The notes: a model not told the origin generated them from the sequence alone. DNA of 15,190 nt from Patescibacteria group bacterium (GCA_018901715.1 JAHIEL010000032.1:1-15190), one strand, 5' to 3'. Positions 6,861 to 14,829 are shown, numbered from the stretch's first letter. Program-made: numbers and translations.

Positions 6861-8327
6861 ATGGAGGGAAATTTTAAAAGAGCAAAATTTGCCTTAGCTA
6901 TTTCTTTATTAATATTTCTGTGTTTTTCATTATTTTACGCCAAAAGTTTTAATGGCGTTTTTGTTTTTGCGCAAGAGGACTTAACTGCTAAATGTCAAAA
7001 GTATTTAAATGAAAATGGAGATGTTTGCGCAGGAATGAGCGAAGAAAAATGTCAGAAAGAACTTAATGAATGTTTAGAATTTTACGAACAGCAAAGTGAT
7101 TATTACGAAGGGAAAGTTTCAGAAAAACAGACAGAAAAGAAAACTTTAGAAAATAAAGTTTTTGTTTTGAAAAATAAAATAAATAAGATTAATAGCGATA
7201 TATATACTAGCAATTTGATGATAAAGGATTTAAATATTCAGATAGGGGATACTCAAGAATCAATTGGAGTCACAAGTGATAAAATTGAACAATCTACAAA
7301 GCGATTATCAGAACTTTTACGGTTGATTGAAGAACAGGACAGACGGTCTTTGCTGGAAGTTATGCTTTCAGAAGAGGAGCTATCTGATTTTTTTGATGAG
7401 TTAGCCGCGTTAGAGGCATTAAGCTTAAGGAATCAAGAACTTTTGATTGATATTAAGGCACTAAAGGGCCACTTAGAAAGTGAAGAACAAAATTTGTCTG
7501 AAGAAAAGCAGGATTTTGAATATGCAGTTGTTGCTTATGAAATACAAAAAGACAGAAGCCAGCAATTAAAGTCAGAAGAGGAATTGCTTTTGAAAAAAAC
7601 TAAGGGTCAGGAAGAACTTTATCAGCAGTATTTAAAAGAGACAGAGGCGAAGGCCATAGAGATTAGAAAGTCAATTTTCCAATTAGCTCAAGTTTCCGAA
7701 GATGATGCTCCAACGCAGGAGGAGGCGTATAAATTAGCAAAATATGTAGAAGGGATTACTGGAGTAAGAGCGGCATTGATATTAGGGCTTATACAAGTAG
7801 AGTCAGCTATGGGCAAGAATGTCGGGCAATGTAATTGTAGCGGTAGATCGTATTGCACTTATCCTGATATTGGGTGGGACCAAGTTATGAATCCAAATCA
7901 GCCATATCAGAGGACAGCTTTTAAACAGATTGTTGAAGAGCTTGGTTTAGATATTAATGCTACGCCTATTTCTTGTTCAGTAAGCGGGGGCAAGGTGCAA
8001 TGGGGAGGAGCTATGGGTCCTGCACAGTTTATGCCTGCTACATGGCTTTCGTATAAAAGCAAAATAACTGCGATTACTGGAGAACCAGCGAATCCATGGA
8101 GAGTTAGGGATGCATTTTTAGCGGCTGGTCTTTATTTGAAGGCATTTAATGCTGATACTCAAATACTTCAAAAAGAAATTGGAGCTGTTACTGCTTATCT
8201 TTGCGGAACCACATATATGACAACGCGGTGTGAGCAAGGTGGCGGATATTGGTATAGAAGTTTAGTAATAAAAAATGCCTCCCAATGGGAGGACTGGATA
8301 GACCAAGGCGTATTCAATGGCAACTAA
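6861..8327 (+). CDS. Exported coiled-coil protein with C-terminal lytic transglycosylase domain
   Basis: 488 residues from ATG 6861. A basic start and hydrophobic helix (6-35) end at VFA-QED, a plausible signal peptidase site. A four-Cys segment (45-80) leads into a long coiled coil (81-275), including a SLLEVMLSEEELSDFFDEL motif like the hinge of EnvC/PcsB-type wall-hydrolase regulators. A lytic transglycosylase domain (290-480) has the likely catalytic Glu in LIQVESAMG (314) and the GAMGPAQFMPATW signature (383-395) typical of MltB/SLT-like enzymes, which cut peptidoglycan glycan strands and leave 1,6-anhydro ends. Extra Cys pairs (QCNC, YLCG, TRCE) suggest disulfides outside the membrane. 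The upstream TTG 6813 would add a polar stretch ahead of the signal helix, so I reject it. Activation through FtsEX, as for EnvC/PcsB, is inference. Confidence 0.85.
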   Translation: MEGNFKRAKFALAISLLIFLCFSLFYAKSFNGVFVFAQEDLTAKCQKYLNENGDVCAGMSEEKCQKELNECLEFYEQQSDYYEGKVSEKQTEKKTLENKVFVLKNKINKINSDIYTSNLMIKDLNIQIGDTQESIGVTSDKIEQSTKRLSELLRLIEEQDRRSLLEVMLSEEELSDFFDELAALEALSLRNQELLIDIKALKGHLESEEQNLSEEKQDFEYAVVAYEIQKDRSQQLKSEEELLLKKTKGQEELYQQYLKETEAKAIEIRKSIFQLAQVSEDDAPTQEEAYKLAKYVEGITGVRAALILGLIQVESAMGKNVGQCNCSGRSYCTYPDIGWDQVMNPNQPYQRTAFKQIVEELGLDINATPISCSVSGGKVQWGGAMGPAQFMPATWLSYKSKITAITGEPANPWRVRDAFLAAGLYLKAFNADTQILQKEIGAVTAYLCGTTYMTTRCEQGGGYWYRSLVIKNASQWEDWIDQGVFNGN

Positions 8328-8490
8328 ATTCGTTTAGAAAGGGGACTGTCCCCGAAAAAGGACATCTGGGAAGCCATATCAAATAAGGGTTTCTTGGCCG
8401 TAAAATTCAATTTGGCACGATTTGTTCAAAAAAGCGCAGATGTAAAACATCTACAGCTGTAATTTGCAACGAGGCCCGGCCACGGTGCAG
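8328..8490. other. Intergenic stretch with short palindromes
   Basis: Between the transglycosylase and prfA ends lie GGGGA/TCCCC (8341-8353), AGATGT/ACATCT with loop AAA (8438-8452), the palindrome ACAGCTGT (8453-8460) and CAACGAGGCCCG (8467-8478), which recurs before tsf at 10662. It is richer in G+C than its surroundings. The frame following the transglycosylase stop stays open for 43 codons without a start codon, so it may be decayed coding sequence; I recognise nothing in it. No clear T-tailed terminator is visible. Confidence 0.4.
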
Positions 8491-9522
8491 TTATCCACAG
8501 GCAGAGATGATTTCGTCTAATTCGCCTGCCATTACTTGGTCTAGATTGTGCCAAGTTTTTTTTATTCTATGGTCTGTGAGCCGGTTTTGAGGAAAATTAT
8601 ATGTTCTTATTTTTTCCGCTCTCATTGCCTGCCCAACTTGGTCTTTTCTTTTTGAACCAATTTTTTCTATTTGTCTTTGCTCTTGAATTTCTACAACCTT
8701 AGTCCTTATAATAGACAAAGCATTTTCTTTATTTTGTGCCTGATTTCTTTCATTTTGGGAAGTCACTACAATACCAGTAGGCAAATGAGTGATTCTTATT
8801 GCGGTCTCTCTTTTATTCACATTTTGTCCGCCAGGTCCAGATGATTTATATGTATCAATTTGCAAATCGTCTGACTTAATTTCTATATCTGATTTTTTTG
8901 CTTTTGGCAGAATTGCCACAGAAACAGTTGAAGTATGAATTCTGCCTGATTTTTCTGTTTCAGGGATTCTCTGGACTCTGTGAACGCCTGCTTCATTTTT
9001 TAATTTAGAAAAGCTATTTTTGCCTTTGATAGAAAAAATAATTTCTTTATATCCGCCAATATCTGTTTGATTACTGCTTAAAGTCCTTGCTTCCCAGTTT
9101 TGGCTTTCTGCGTATTTGGAATACATATTAAATAAATTAGCAGCAAAAAGCCCTGCCTCATCTCCTCCAGCCCCAGCCCTTATTTCAATTATTGATTCGT
9201 TTATTTCCTCATTCCCATCTGTTTGATTTAAAAGTGTTTCCAGCTCTTTCTCAAGTTTTGGAAACCTGGTTCCCAAAATTTCTATTTCTTCTTTTGCCAA
9301 AGTTAAAAGCTCTGAATCTTTTTCTTTATTAAGCATGGCTTGGGCCTCGATTATTCGTTCTTTTGTTTCTTTAATTTCCTGCTCTTTTGCTATAATTTTT
9401 TCGTATGATTCCTTGGTTTTCCTGATTTGACCTGCTTTTTCCCAATCCAAAACTTGCTCTGCTTTTTTTAGTTCAGCTGTTATATTTTCATAATCCTGTT
9501 TTATGGTTTCTATGTTGATCAT
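8491..9522 (-). CDS. prfA: Peptide chain release factor 1
   Basis: 343 residues (E. coli RF1 is 360). Recognises UAA and UAG in the ribosomal A site and triggers peptide release. Domain order: N-terminal helices (1-100), EIRAGAGGDEAGLFA (113-127), the codon-recognition domain with HRVQRIPETEKSGRIHTS containing the PxT tripeptide PET (187-189) that marks RF1 rather than the SPF of RF2, and the catalytic GGQ (231-233) in SSGPGGQNVNKRET. The C terminus has NRLTDHRI. The UGA stops elsewhere in the window imply that an RF2 is encoded outside it. It lies downstream of rpmE on the same strand, with a hairpin between them. ATG 9522 has no Shine-Dalgarno. Confidence 0.95.
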   Translation of the reverse strand: MINIETIKQDYENITAELKKAEQVLDWEKAGQIRKTKESYEKIIAKEQEIKETKERIIEAQAMLNKEKDSELLTLAKEEIEILGTRFPKLEKELETLLNQTDGNEEINESIIEIRAGAGGDEAGLFAANLFNMYSKYAESQNWEARTLSSNQTDIGGYKEIIFSIKGKNSFSKLKNEAGVHRVQRIPETEKSGRIHTSTVSVAILPKAKKSDIEIKSDDLQIDTYKSSGPGGQNVNKRETAIRITHLPTGIVVTSQNERNQAQNKENALSIIRTKVVEIQEQRQIEKIGSKRKDQVGQAMRAEKIRTYNFPQNRLTDHRIKKTWHNLDQVMAGELDEIISACG

Positions 9523-9538
9523 ATTGATATTTTAACAC

Positions 9539-9562
9539 AAAAACAGCTCAATGGCTGTTTTT
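9539..9562 (-). terminator. Hairpin between rpmE and prfA
   Basis: AAAAACAGC/GCTGTTTTT, a perfect 9-bp stem with a 6-base loop. On the minus strand the T run is within the stem and ends GTGTTAAAA, so termination is probably partial; prfA may be expressed by read-through. Confidence 0.5.
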
Positions 9563-9574
9563 TAATTTTTGCAG

Positions 9575-9796
9575 TTATTTTTTCTTTAAGTCCTGTTTTC
9601 TGGATAATCTTTTTTGAAATTTTTGAACTTGACCCATAGCATCAATCATTTTTTCCTTGCCAGTATAAAAAGAGTGGCAAGCAGAGCATACCTCAACTTC
9701 CATATTTTCTTTTGTTGAGCCAACTTCAAACTTATTGCCGCAGGAGCAACTAATTTTTGTTTTAGGATAATATTGTGGGTGGATGTCTTTTGCCAT
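9575..9796 (-). CDS. rpmE: 50S ribosomal protein L31 (zinc-binding form)
   Basis: 73 residues. L31 bridges the large subunit to the 30S head. The N terminus AKDIHPQYY is typical, and the zinc ligands Cys17, Cys19, Cys37 and Cys40 (ISCSCG and VCSACHSFYTGK) are all present, so this is the C+ zinc form rather than the Cys-less paralog. A lysine-rich tail ends the protein. The start ATG 9796 lacks a Shine-Dalgarno. Its promoter lies back to back with that of rpsB, and its leader of about 50 bases contains two inverted repeats. Confidence 0.95.
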   Translation of the reverse strand: MAKDIHPQYYPKTKISCSCGNKFEVGSTKENMEVEVCSACHSFYTGKEKMIDAMGQVQKFQKRLSRKQDLKKK

Positions 9797-9805
9797 ATTT
9801 GTTTA

Positions 9806-9831
9806 AGAGTTTACTCTCGCAAAATTTTGCG
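9806..9831 (-). promoter_or_regulatory. Two inverted repeats in the rpmE leader
   Basis: The leader holds a perfect 14-base palindrome CGCAAAATTTTGCG (9818-9831) and the hairpin AGAGT-TT-ACTCT (9806-9817), next to the start codon. L31 leaders in several bacterial groups carry autoregulatory structures, so a leader-binding role is plausible; nothing here proves it. Confidence 0.4.
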
Positions 9832-9853
9832 CAGGGCATCTCTAATTGTCTCT

Positions 9854-9881
9854 ATAATATATTATTTTGCAAAAATGTCAA
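9854..9881 (-). promoter_or_regulatory. Promoter of rpmE
   Basis: On the minus strand TTGACA (9881-9876), 16 bases, TATTAT (9859-9854). The start would be near 9846. Confidence 0.6.
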
Positions 9882-9888
9882 TATTTAC

Positions 9889-9916
9889 TTGATTATTTTT
9901 TGTTATGTGATACAAT
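9889..9916 (+). promoter_or_regulatory. Extended -10 promoter of rpsB
   Basis: TTGATT (9889-9894), 16 bases, TACAAT (9911-9916) preceded by TGA. The expected start at about 9923 is only 3-4 bases before ATG 9927, so the mRNA would be nearly leaderless. The layout is the same as at 5909. Confidence 0.6.
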
Positions 9917-9926
9917 TCGTTCTATT

Positions 9927-10634
9927 ATGGTGGAAAAAAAGAAAACAAAAGATTTTGGTATTAGCATTGAAGAAATGGCAAAGGCTGGTGTTAATTTTGG
10001 ACACCGTATTTCAAAATGCCATCCTAATATGAAGCCCTTTGCAGCTGGAGTTAAGGGGAGTGATCACATTAATATGATTGACTTAGAAAAAACCAAGGAA
10101 TATTTTGTTAAAATGCTTGAGGTTTTAGAAGATCTTATGAAACAAGGGAAGACAATTCTTTTTGTTGGCACCAAGCTTCCGATAAGGAAATTGGTTGAAG
10201 AGACAGCCAAAGAGTGCGAAATGCCTTATATTATAAATAGATGGATTGGCGGGACTATCACTAATTTTGGGATAATAAAGAAACGGCTTGAGCATTTTAA
10301 GGATTTGGAAAACAAAAAGGAATCAGGAGAACTTGATAAATATACAAAAAAAGAACGATTAGAATTTGATAGGGAATTGGAGCGGTTGGATCAAAAATTT
10401 GGCGGGATTAAAAAAATTGAGAAATTGCCTGACGCCTTATTTGCTATTGATATGAGGAAAGACGAGTTAGCAATAAGGGAGGCAAAAGCGAAAGGCATTC
10501 CTGTTTTCGCTATTGCAGACACTGAAGTTAATCCAGATAAAGTAGATTATTTTATTCCTGCGAATGATGATGCTATTAGTTCGGTAAAATATATTTTGGA
10601 AAAAGTTAAGCAGGTTATATTGAAAAATAAATAA
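9927..10634 (+). CDS. rpsB: 30S ribosomal protein S2
   Basis: 235 residues; S2 sits on the solvent side of the 30S subunit between head and body. Family landmarks: GISIEEMAKAGVNFGHRISKCHPNMKPF at the N terminus, HINMIDLEKT, ILFVGTKLP, INRWIGGTITNF, LPDALFAIDM, AIREAKAKGIPVFAIADTEVNPDKVDYFIPANDDA. The start is ATG 9927 (MVEKKKT); the reading frame extends upstream to 9867, but those codons span the promoter and are unlike S2. There is no Shine-Dalgarno. This matters because S1, recruited through S2, is the other main route for mRNA capture. It forms the usual rpsB-tsf pair with the gene 74 bases downstream. Confidence 0.95.
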   Translation: MVEKKKTKDFGISIEEMAKAGVNFGHRISKCHPNMKPFAAGVKGSDHINMIDLEKTKEYFVKMLEVLEDLMKQGKTILFVGTKLPIRKLVEETAKECEMPYIINRWIGGTITNFGIIKKRLEHFKDLENKKESGELDKYTKKERLEFDRELERLDQKFGGIKKIEKLPDALFAIDMRKDELAIREAKAKGIPVFAIADTEVNPDKVDYFIPANDDAISSVKYILEKVKQVILKNK

Positions 10635-10661
10635 AGTTGCGACAAGATTCTAATGAGTATT

Positions 10662-10698
10662 CAACGAGGCCCGTCCTCGTTGATGAGGACGGGCCTCG
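10662..10698 (+). repeat. GC-rich palindrome between rpsB and tsf
   Basis: A 14-bp perfect stem CGAGGCCCGTCCTC (10665-10678) with GAGGACGGGCCTCG (10685-10698) and a six-base loop lies 10 bases before the tsf ATG. No T run follows, so it is not a simple terminator. The outer CAACGAGGCCCG recurs at 8467-8478, and a related CGGGACCTCGTTTG is at 15148. It may be a REP-like repeat that also affects the S2:EF-Ts ratio. Confidence 0.65.
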
Positions 10699-10708
10699 CA
10701 AAAACAAT

Positions 10709-11287
10709 ATGATTGATAAAATAAAACAACTAAGACAAGAAACAAGCGTTTCCCTGTCCCAGTGCAAGAAAGCGCTTGAAGAAGCAGGTGGCGATATAGA
10801 CAAATCAAAAGAGCTTTTAAGGAAGTGGGGAGAAAAATTAGCTGGCAAAAGAGGGGGCAGAGAAACAAGTCAGGGCATAATTGAGGCATATATACATGCT
10901 AATAAAAAGATTGGAGTTTTAGTTGAAGTAAAATGCGAGACCGATTTTGTTGCTAAGAATGACGATTTTAAAGAATTTGCCCATAATTTGGCTCTACACA
11001 TAGCAGCTGTTAATCCGTTATATATTACAGAAGATGAAATTCCCAAGGAATTAATTGAAAAAGAAAAGGAGATATATAAAGAGCAGATGGCAAAAGAAAA
11101 CAAAAAGCCGGAAATGATGGACAAAATAATTGATGGCAAAATTGCTAAATACAAAAAAGAAATTGTCTTGCTTTCTCAAACATATATTAAAGATGAGAGC
11201 CAGACAATAGAAGGTCTTTTAAATGAGGCGATTGCTAAAATCGGGGAGAATATCACTATCAACAGATTTGTTAGATTGGAGATTTAG
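10709..11287 (+). CDS. tsf: Elongation factor Ts, short form
   Basis: 192 residues (E. coli 283, Thermus about 196); the nucleotide exchange factor for EF-Tu. An N-terminal UBA-like domain (1-45) has IKQLRQETSVSLSQCKKALEEAGGDIDKSKELL; the core has the EF-Tu contact signature VEVKCETDFVAKNDDF (about 72-87) and a coiled insertion (115-150), and the protein ends INRFVRLEI. It therefore has the single-core, Thermus-like layout. Start ATG 10709: the frame is open back to 10637, but that part encodes the palindrome and is not EF-Ts-like. No Shine-Dalgarno lies at normal distance; the GAGGAC in the hairpin is about 20 bases away and base-paired. Confidence 0.95.
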   Translation: MIDKIKQLRQETSVSLSQCKKALEEAGGDIDKSKELLRKWGEKLAGKRGGRETSQGIIEAYIHANKKIGVLVEVKCETDFVAKNDDFKEFAHNLALHIAAVNPLYITEDEIPKELIEKEKEIYKEQMAKENKKPEMMDKIIDGKIAKYKKEIVLLSQTYIKDESQTIEGLLNEAIAKIGENITINRFVRLEI

Positions 11288-11304
11288 GGCTAAACTAAAT
11301 ATAT

Positions 11305-11637
11305 ATGTTAGGTTTGATATTTTTAATTATTTTTGTTTTAAGTTTTTTGGGAATGCTTTTCATAGTTTTTAAAAAATGGCCCGAACTTAAAGCGGTTAGC
11401 ATTTTGGGTCAGTCAGATATAGTTGAAAGGCCTTTTGCCGAGAGGACTATGGAAAGAATGAAAAACTTAAGGCCGATCAAGAACTTTAGCTCTGAAAAAA
11501 TTCTTAAAAAGTTTTTTATTCGCTTAAAGATTCTACTCTCAAAAGGAGAGAAAAGAGTAGATAAATATCTTCATAAAGTATCTCATTCTCAAAAATTTGA
11601 AGATAATTATTGGGAAAAAGTAAGAAAAGAAAAATAG
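11305..11637 (+). CDS. Hypothetical membrane-anchored protein, 110 residues
   Basis: An N-terminal hydrophobic helix (2-22, LGLIFLIIFVLSFLGMLFIVF) is followed by a strongly basic cytosolic part rich in Lys and Arg (KKWPELK, RTMERMKNLRP, KKFFIRLK) that ends VRKEK. By the positive-inside rule the C-terminal part faces the cytoplasm. No domain is recognised. It begins 17 bases after tsf and ends 4 bases before tRNA-Thr, so it probably shares the rpsB-tsf transcript. A basic membrane-tethered tail beside ribosomal genes could contact RNA or ribosomes, but that is speculation. No Shine-Dalgarno precedes ATG 11305. Confidence 0.7.
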   Translation: MLGLIFLIIFVLSFLGMLFIVFKKWPELKAVSILGQSDIVERPFAERTMERMKNLRPIKNFSSEKILKKFFIRLKILLSKGEKRVDKYLHKVSHSQKFEDNYWEKVRKEK

Positions 11638-11641
11638 ATTT

Positions 11642-11713
11642 GCCAGGGTAGCTCAACGGTAGAGCAACTGTTTTGTAAACAGTAGGTTGGGGGTTCGATT
11701 CCTCTCCCTGGCT
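11642..11713 (+). tRNA. tRNA-Thr(UGU)
   Basis: Complete cloverleaf: acceptor GCCAGGG/CCCTGGC, D stem GCTC/GAGC, anticodon stem ACTGT/ACAGT with loop TTTGTAA (anticodon TGT, reads ACA), T loop TTCGATT, discriminator T. The T stem includes two G-U pairs. CCA is not encoded and must be added. A T-rich run follows, and the convergent ROK gene ends 2 bases later. Confidence 0.95.
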
Positions 11714-11715
11714 TT

Positions 11716-12639
11716 TTAATTTTTAGGATAGAATACCAAGGCCGCAGCGCCAAGAAGCACGATATCCTCCTTTAAAGGCGTAGTAATTATTTTTGGAGTT
11801 TTTAAATATTTGTCCACATTCTTTTTTAAGTAAGGAAGAATGTGTTTTTTATTATTTAACACAACCCCACCTCCAAGAGTTATTAGCTCTGGATCATAAG
11901 CCACAATAGCATTTGAAATTCCGTGTCCGTTTAACTGTCCGACTTCTTTTAAGAATTTTAAAATTATTTTGTCTTTTTTGTCCGCTAACGCAAATATGTC
12001 CGCAGATTTTCTAATTAAATATTTGTTCTTAATTCTATTTTCTTTTAACCAAGCTTTAAAGAACCTTGGTAGGTTATTACCAGAGCACATTGCTTCCCAG
12101 TGTCCGTGTCCTTTTTTGCATCCACATAATAAATTATATTTTGTATCTATAGTAAAATGTCCAATTTCTGCAGCATTATTTGAATGTCCGCTTAATAAAT
12201 GATTGTCCACAATAGCACCTGCACCGATTCCAGAAGAAATTGTGATATATACCAAGTTTTTAAATTTTTTGCCAGCGCCAAAATGTTTTTCTCCCCACAC
12301 AGCTGCTATGCAGTCGTTATTCAAAATCACAGGCAATTTAAAATATTTTTCTAAAGGTTTTCTAATTGCTATTTTTTTGAATGGCATATTCGGTGGGGCA
12401 ATTAATTCGTCTTGACTTACAGGACTACCAGCAGCCACAGTAATTGCTTTTATATTTTGTTTTTTGAAATTTTCAAGCAAAGCATTTACAAGAACAATTA
12501 TATTATTTAGAATTTCAGCTTCAGAAGTTTTTGGAGTTTTTATTTTAAAACATTTTAAAATTTTTCCATTTTTAGAAATTATTCCTGCTCTTAAATTTGT
12601 CGCGCCCAAGTCAATTGCAATTACTAAATCTTTTTTCAT
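11716..12639 (-). CDS. ROK family sugar kinase (glucokinase-like)
   Basis: 307 residues. ROK proteins phosphorylate hexoses such as glucose, fructose, mannose or N-acetyl sugars, or act as repressors; the absence of an N-terminal DNA-binding domain points to a kinase. Motifs: phosphate loop DLGATNLR (10-17), AAGSP (69-73), LNNDCIAAVWGE with likely catalytic Asp109, SSGIGAGAI (135-143), EIGH (158-161) and a C-terminal LGGG. The zinc motif, usually CxCGxxGCxE, reads CGC followed by KKGHGHWE (172-182): the third Cys is replaced by His, giving the GHWEA form seen in some archaeal and deep-branching ROK proteins. The exact sugar cannot be assigned. Start ATG 12639 has no Shine-Dalgarno. It may feed glycolysis or amino-sugar supply for the wall. 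Confidence 0.85.
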   Translation of the reverse strand: MKKDLVIAIDLGATNLRAGIISKNGKILKCFKIKTPKTSEAEILNNIIVLVNALLENFKKQNIKAITVAAGSPVSQDELIAPPNMPFKKIAIRKPLEKYFKLPVILNNDCIAAVWGEKHFGAGKKFKNLVYITISSGIGAGAIVDNHLLSGHSNNAAEIGHFTIDTKYNLLCGCKKGHGHWEAMCSGNNLPRFFKAWLKENRIKNKYLIRKSADIFALADKKDKIILKFLKEVGQLNGHGISNAIVAYDPELITLGGGVVLNNKKHILPYLKKNVDKYLKTPKIITTPLKEDIVLLGAAALVFYPKN

Positions 12640-12968
12640 AATTTTTTAATAATTAATAATTAGTTGTTGATAAATATTCTCCGCCCCCGTCCTCCCTGCT
12701 GGAGAGGGCGGGAGCGGAAGGGGAGAGAATTAATAACTGATTATTGATAAATGGTTTTTTCTGTTTTTTTCTTAATGATTAATGATTAATAATCAATGAT
12801 TCTCTTTTCTTCTTTTTCTTTTTCTTTTCCCTAATGATCAATAATCAGTTATCAATGATTTCTTTCTTCCCCTCTCCCCTCCCTTGATTTAATAGACAAA
12901 CAAGAGATAGGGGATAGGGTAGGGGACACCAAAGACAATAGCATATAGATTTTTATTTATTCTAACAC
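12640..12968. repeat. Gene-free stretch of AT-rich repeats around a GC-rich hairpin
   Basis: No gene is visible. Two similar AT-rich units (ending TTGATAAAT at about 12667-12675 and 12743-12751) lie ahead of two others ending ATCAATGATT (about 12790 and 12850). Units two and four are inverted copies: ATAACTGATTATTGAT (12733-12748) and its exact complement at 12837-12852. Between units one and two is a hairpin, CCGCCCCCGTCCTC (12681-12694) with GAGGGCGGGAGCGG (12704-12717), having one mismatch and one G-U. Pyrimidine tracts follow at 12796-12831 and 12853-12884, then GGGGATAGGGTAGGGG at 12909-12924. Confidence 0.7.
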
Positions 12969-12996
12969 TTGACAAAAGATTTTAAAACAATAGAAT
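12969..12996 (+). promoter_or_regulatory. rRNA promoter
   Basis: TTGACA (12969-12974), 16 bases, TAGAAT (12991-12996), matching five of six -10 positions. Start near 13003, giving a leader of about 98 bases to 16S that contains the hairpin CGCCA/TGGCG (13006-13023) and the 5' half of the processing stem. Confidence 0.65.
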
Positions 12997-13068
12997 TATA
13001 AATAACGCCAATCATAAATGGCGAGTCCTTTTACAATTTTATATCACATCGCAAACAAAACTTTAGAA

Positions 13069-13098
13069 AGATGAATTTTTAAAGTTGTCCCAACTATT
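13069..13098 (+). other. 5' half of the 16S processing stem
   Basis: These 30 bases pair with 14718-14747 on the other side of 16S, with about 26 Watson-Crick pairs, 3 G-U pairs and one A-C mismatch. The stem loops out the whole 16S and is the expected RNase III-type processing substrate. Confidence 0.85.
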
Positions 13099-13100
13099 TT

Positions 13101-14573
<1,473 letters not shown>

Positions 14574-14608
14574 TAAATTTTTATTTCATTTTGAAATAGA
14601 AATTAGAG

Positions 14609-14662
14609 TTGACTAATGTTGAAGATTGAGAATTCTGTTTTCAACATTAAGGTTTTAGTCAA
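14609..14662 (+). other. Long hairpin in the 16S trailer
   Basis: TTGACTAATGTTGAA (14609-14623) pairs with TTCAACATT (14640-14648) and, after an 8-base bulge, with AGTCAA (14657-14662). It lies within the segment looped out by the processing stem and may help mature the 16S 3' end. Confidence 0.6.
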
Positions 14663-14717
14663 AATACCTTAAAAGATTGACTATTCAATTTGCCACTGTT
14701 CTTTGAGCATTGGCAGA

Positions 14718-14747
14718 AATAGCTGGGGCAACTTTAAGAATTTATCT
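14718..14747 (+). other. 3' half of the 16S processing stem
   Basis: Complementary to 13069-13098 over 30 bases. Its presence shows that the 16S transcript runs at least to 14747, ending just before the terminator at 14761. Confidence 0.85.
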
Positions 14748-14760
14748 ATTAATTCATCTA

Positions 14761-14787
14761 ACAAAAAAGCGCTTTGCGCTTTTTTGT
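14761..14787 (+). terminator. Intrinsic terminator after the 16S unit
   Basis: Perfect 12-bp stem ACAAAAAAGCGC (14761-14772) with GCGCTTTTTTGT (14776-14787) and loop TTT; six T follow the GC core. It begins 14 bases after the processing stem and lies upstream of a new promoter. Confidence 0.75.
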
Positions 14788-14788
14788 G

Positions 14789-14817
14789 TTGAAATATTTT
14801 TATTTTTCTGCTATGAT
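14789..14817 (+). promoter_or_regulatory. Extended -10 promoter of tRNA-Ile and probably 23S
   Basis: TTGAAA (14789-14794), 17 bases, TATGAT (14812-14817) with TGC immediately before it, giving an extended -10. The start at about 14824 is 5-6 bases before the mature tRNA-Ile. Confidence 0.6.
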
Positions 14818-14829
14818 TATTTAAGTTTC

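Noticed and set aside
8491..8499. Perfect DnaA box TTATCCACA as a sign of a replication origin
   Set aside because: It is a single copy formed by the last codons and stop of prfA. No box cluster, dnaA, dnaN or AT-rich unwinding region is nearby; the similar TTATCCACT at 5643 lies inside murC.
10637..10708. N-terminal extension of EF-Ts to TTG 10637
   Set aside because: The extra codons translate the GC-rich palindrome, and EF-Ts normally begins at the position of ATG 10709.
12650..12880. Repeat-rich region as oriC or a CRISPR array
   Set aside because: The units are few, diverged and in both orientations, with no equal-length spacers and no DnaA boxes or cas genes.
12909..12924. G-quadruplex in GGGGATAGGGTAGGGG
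   Set aside because: Only three G tracts of three or more are present, one short of a standard intramolecular quadruplex.
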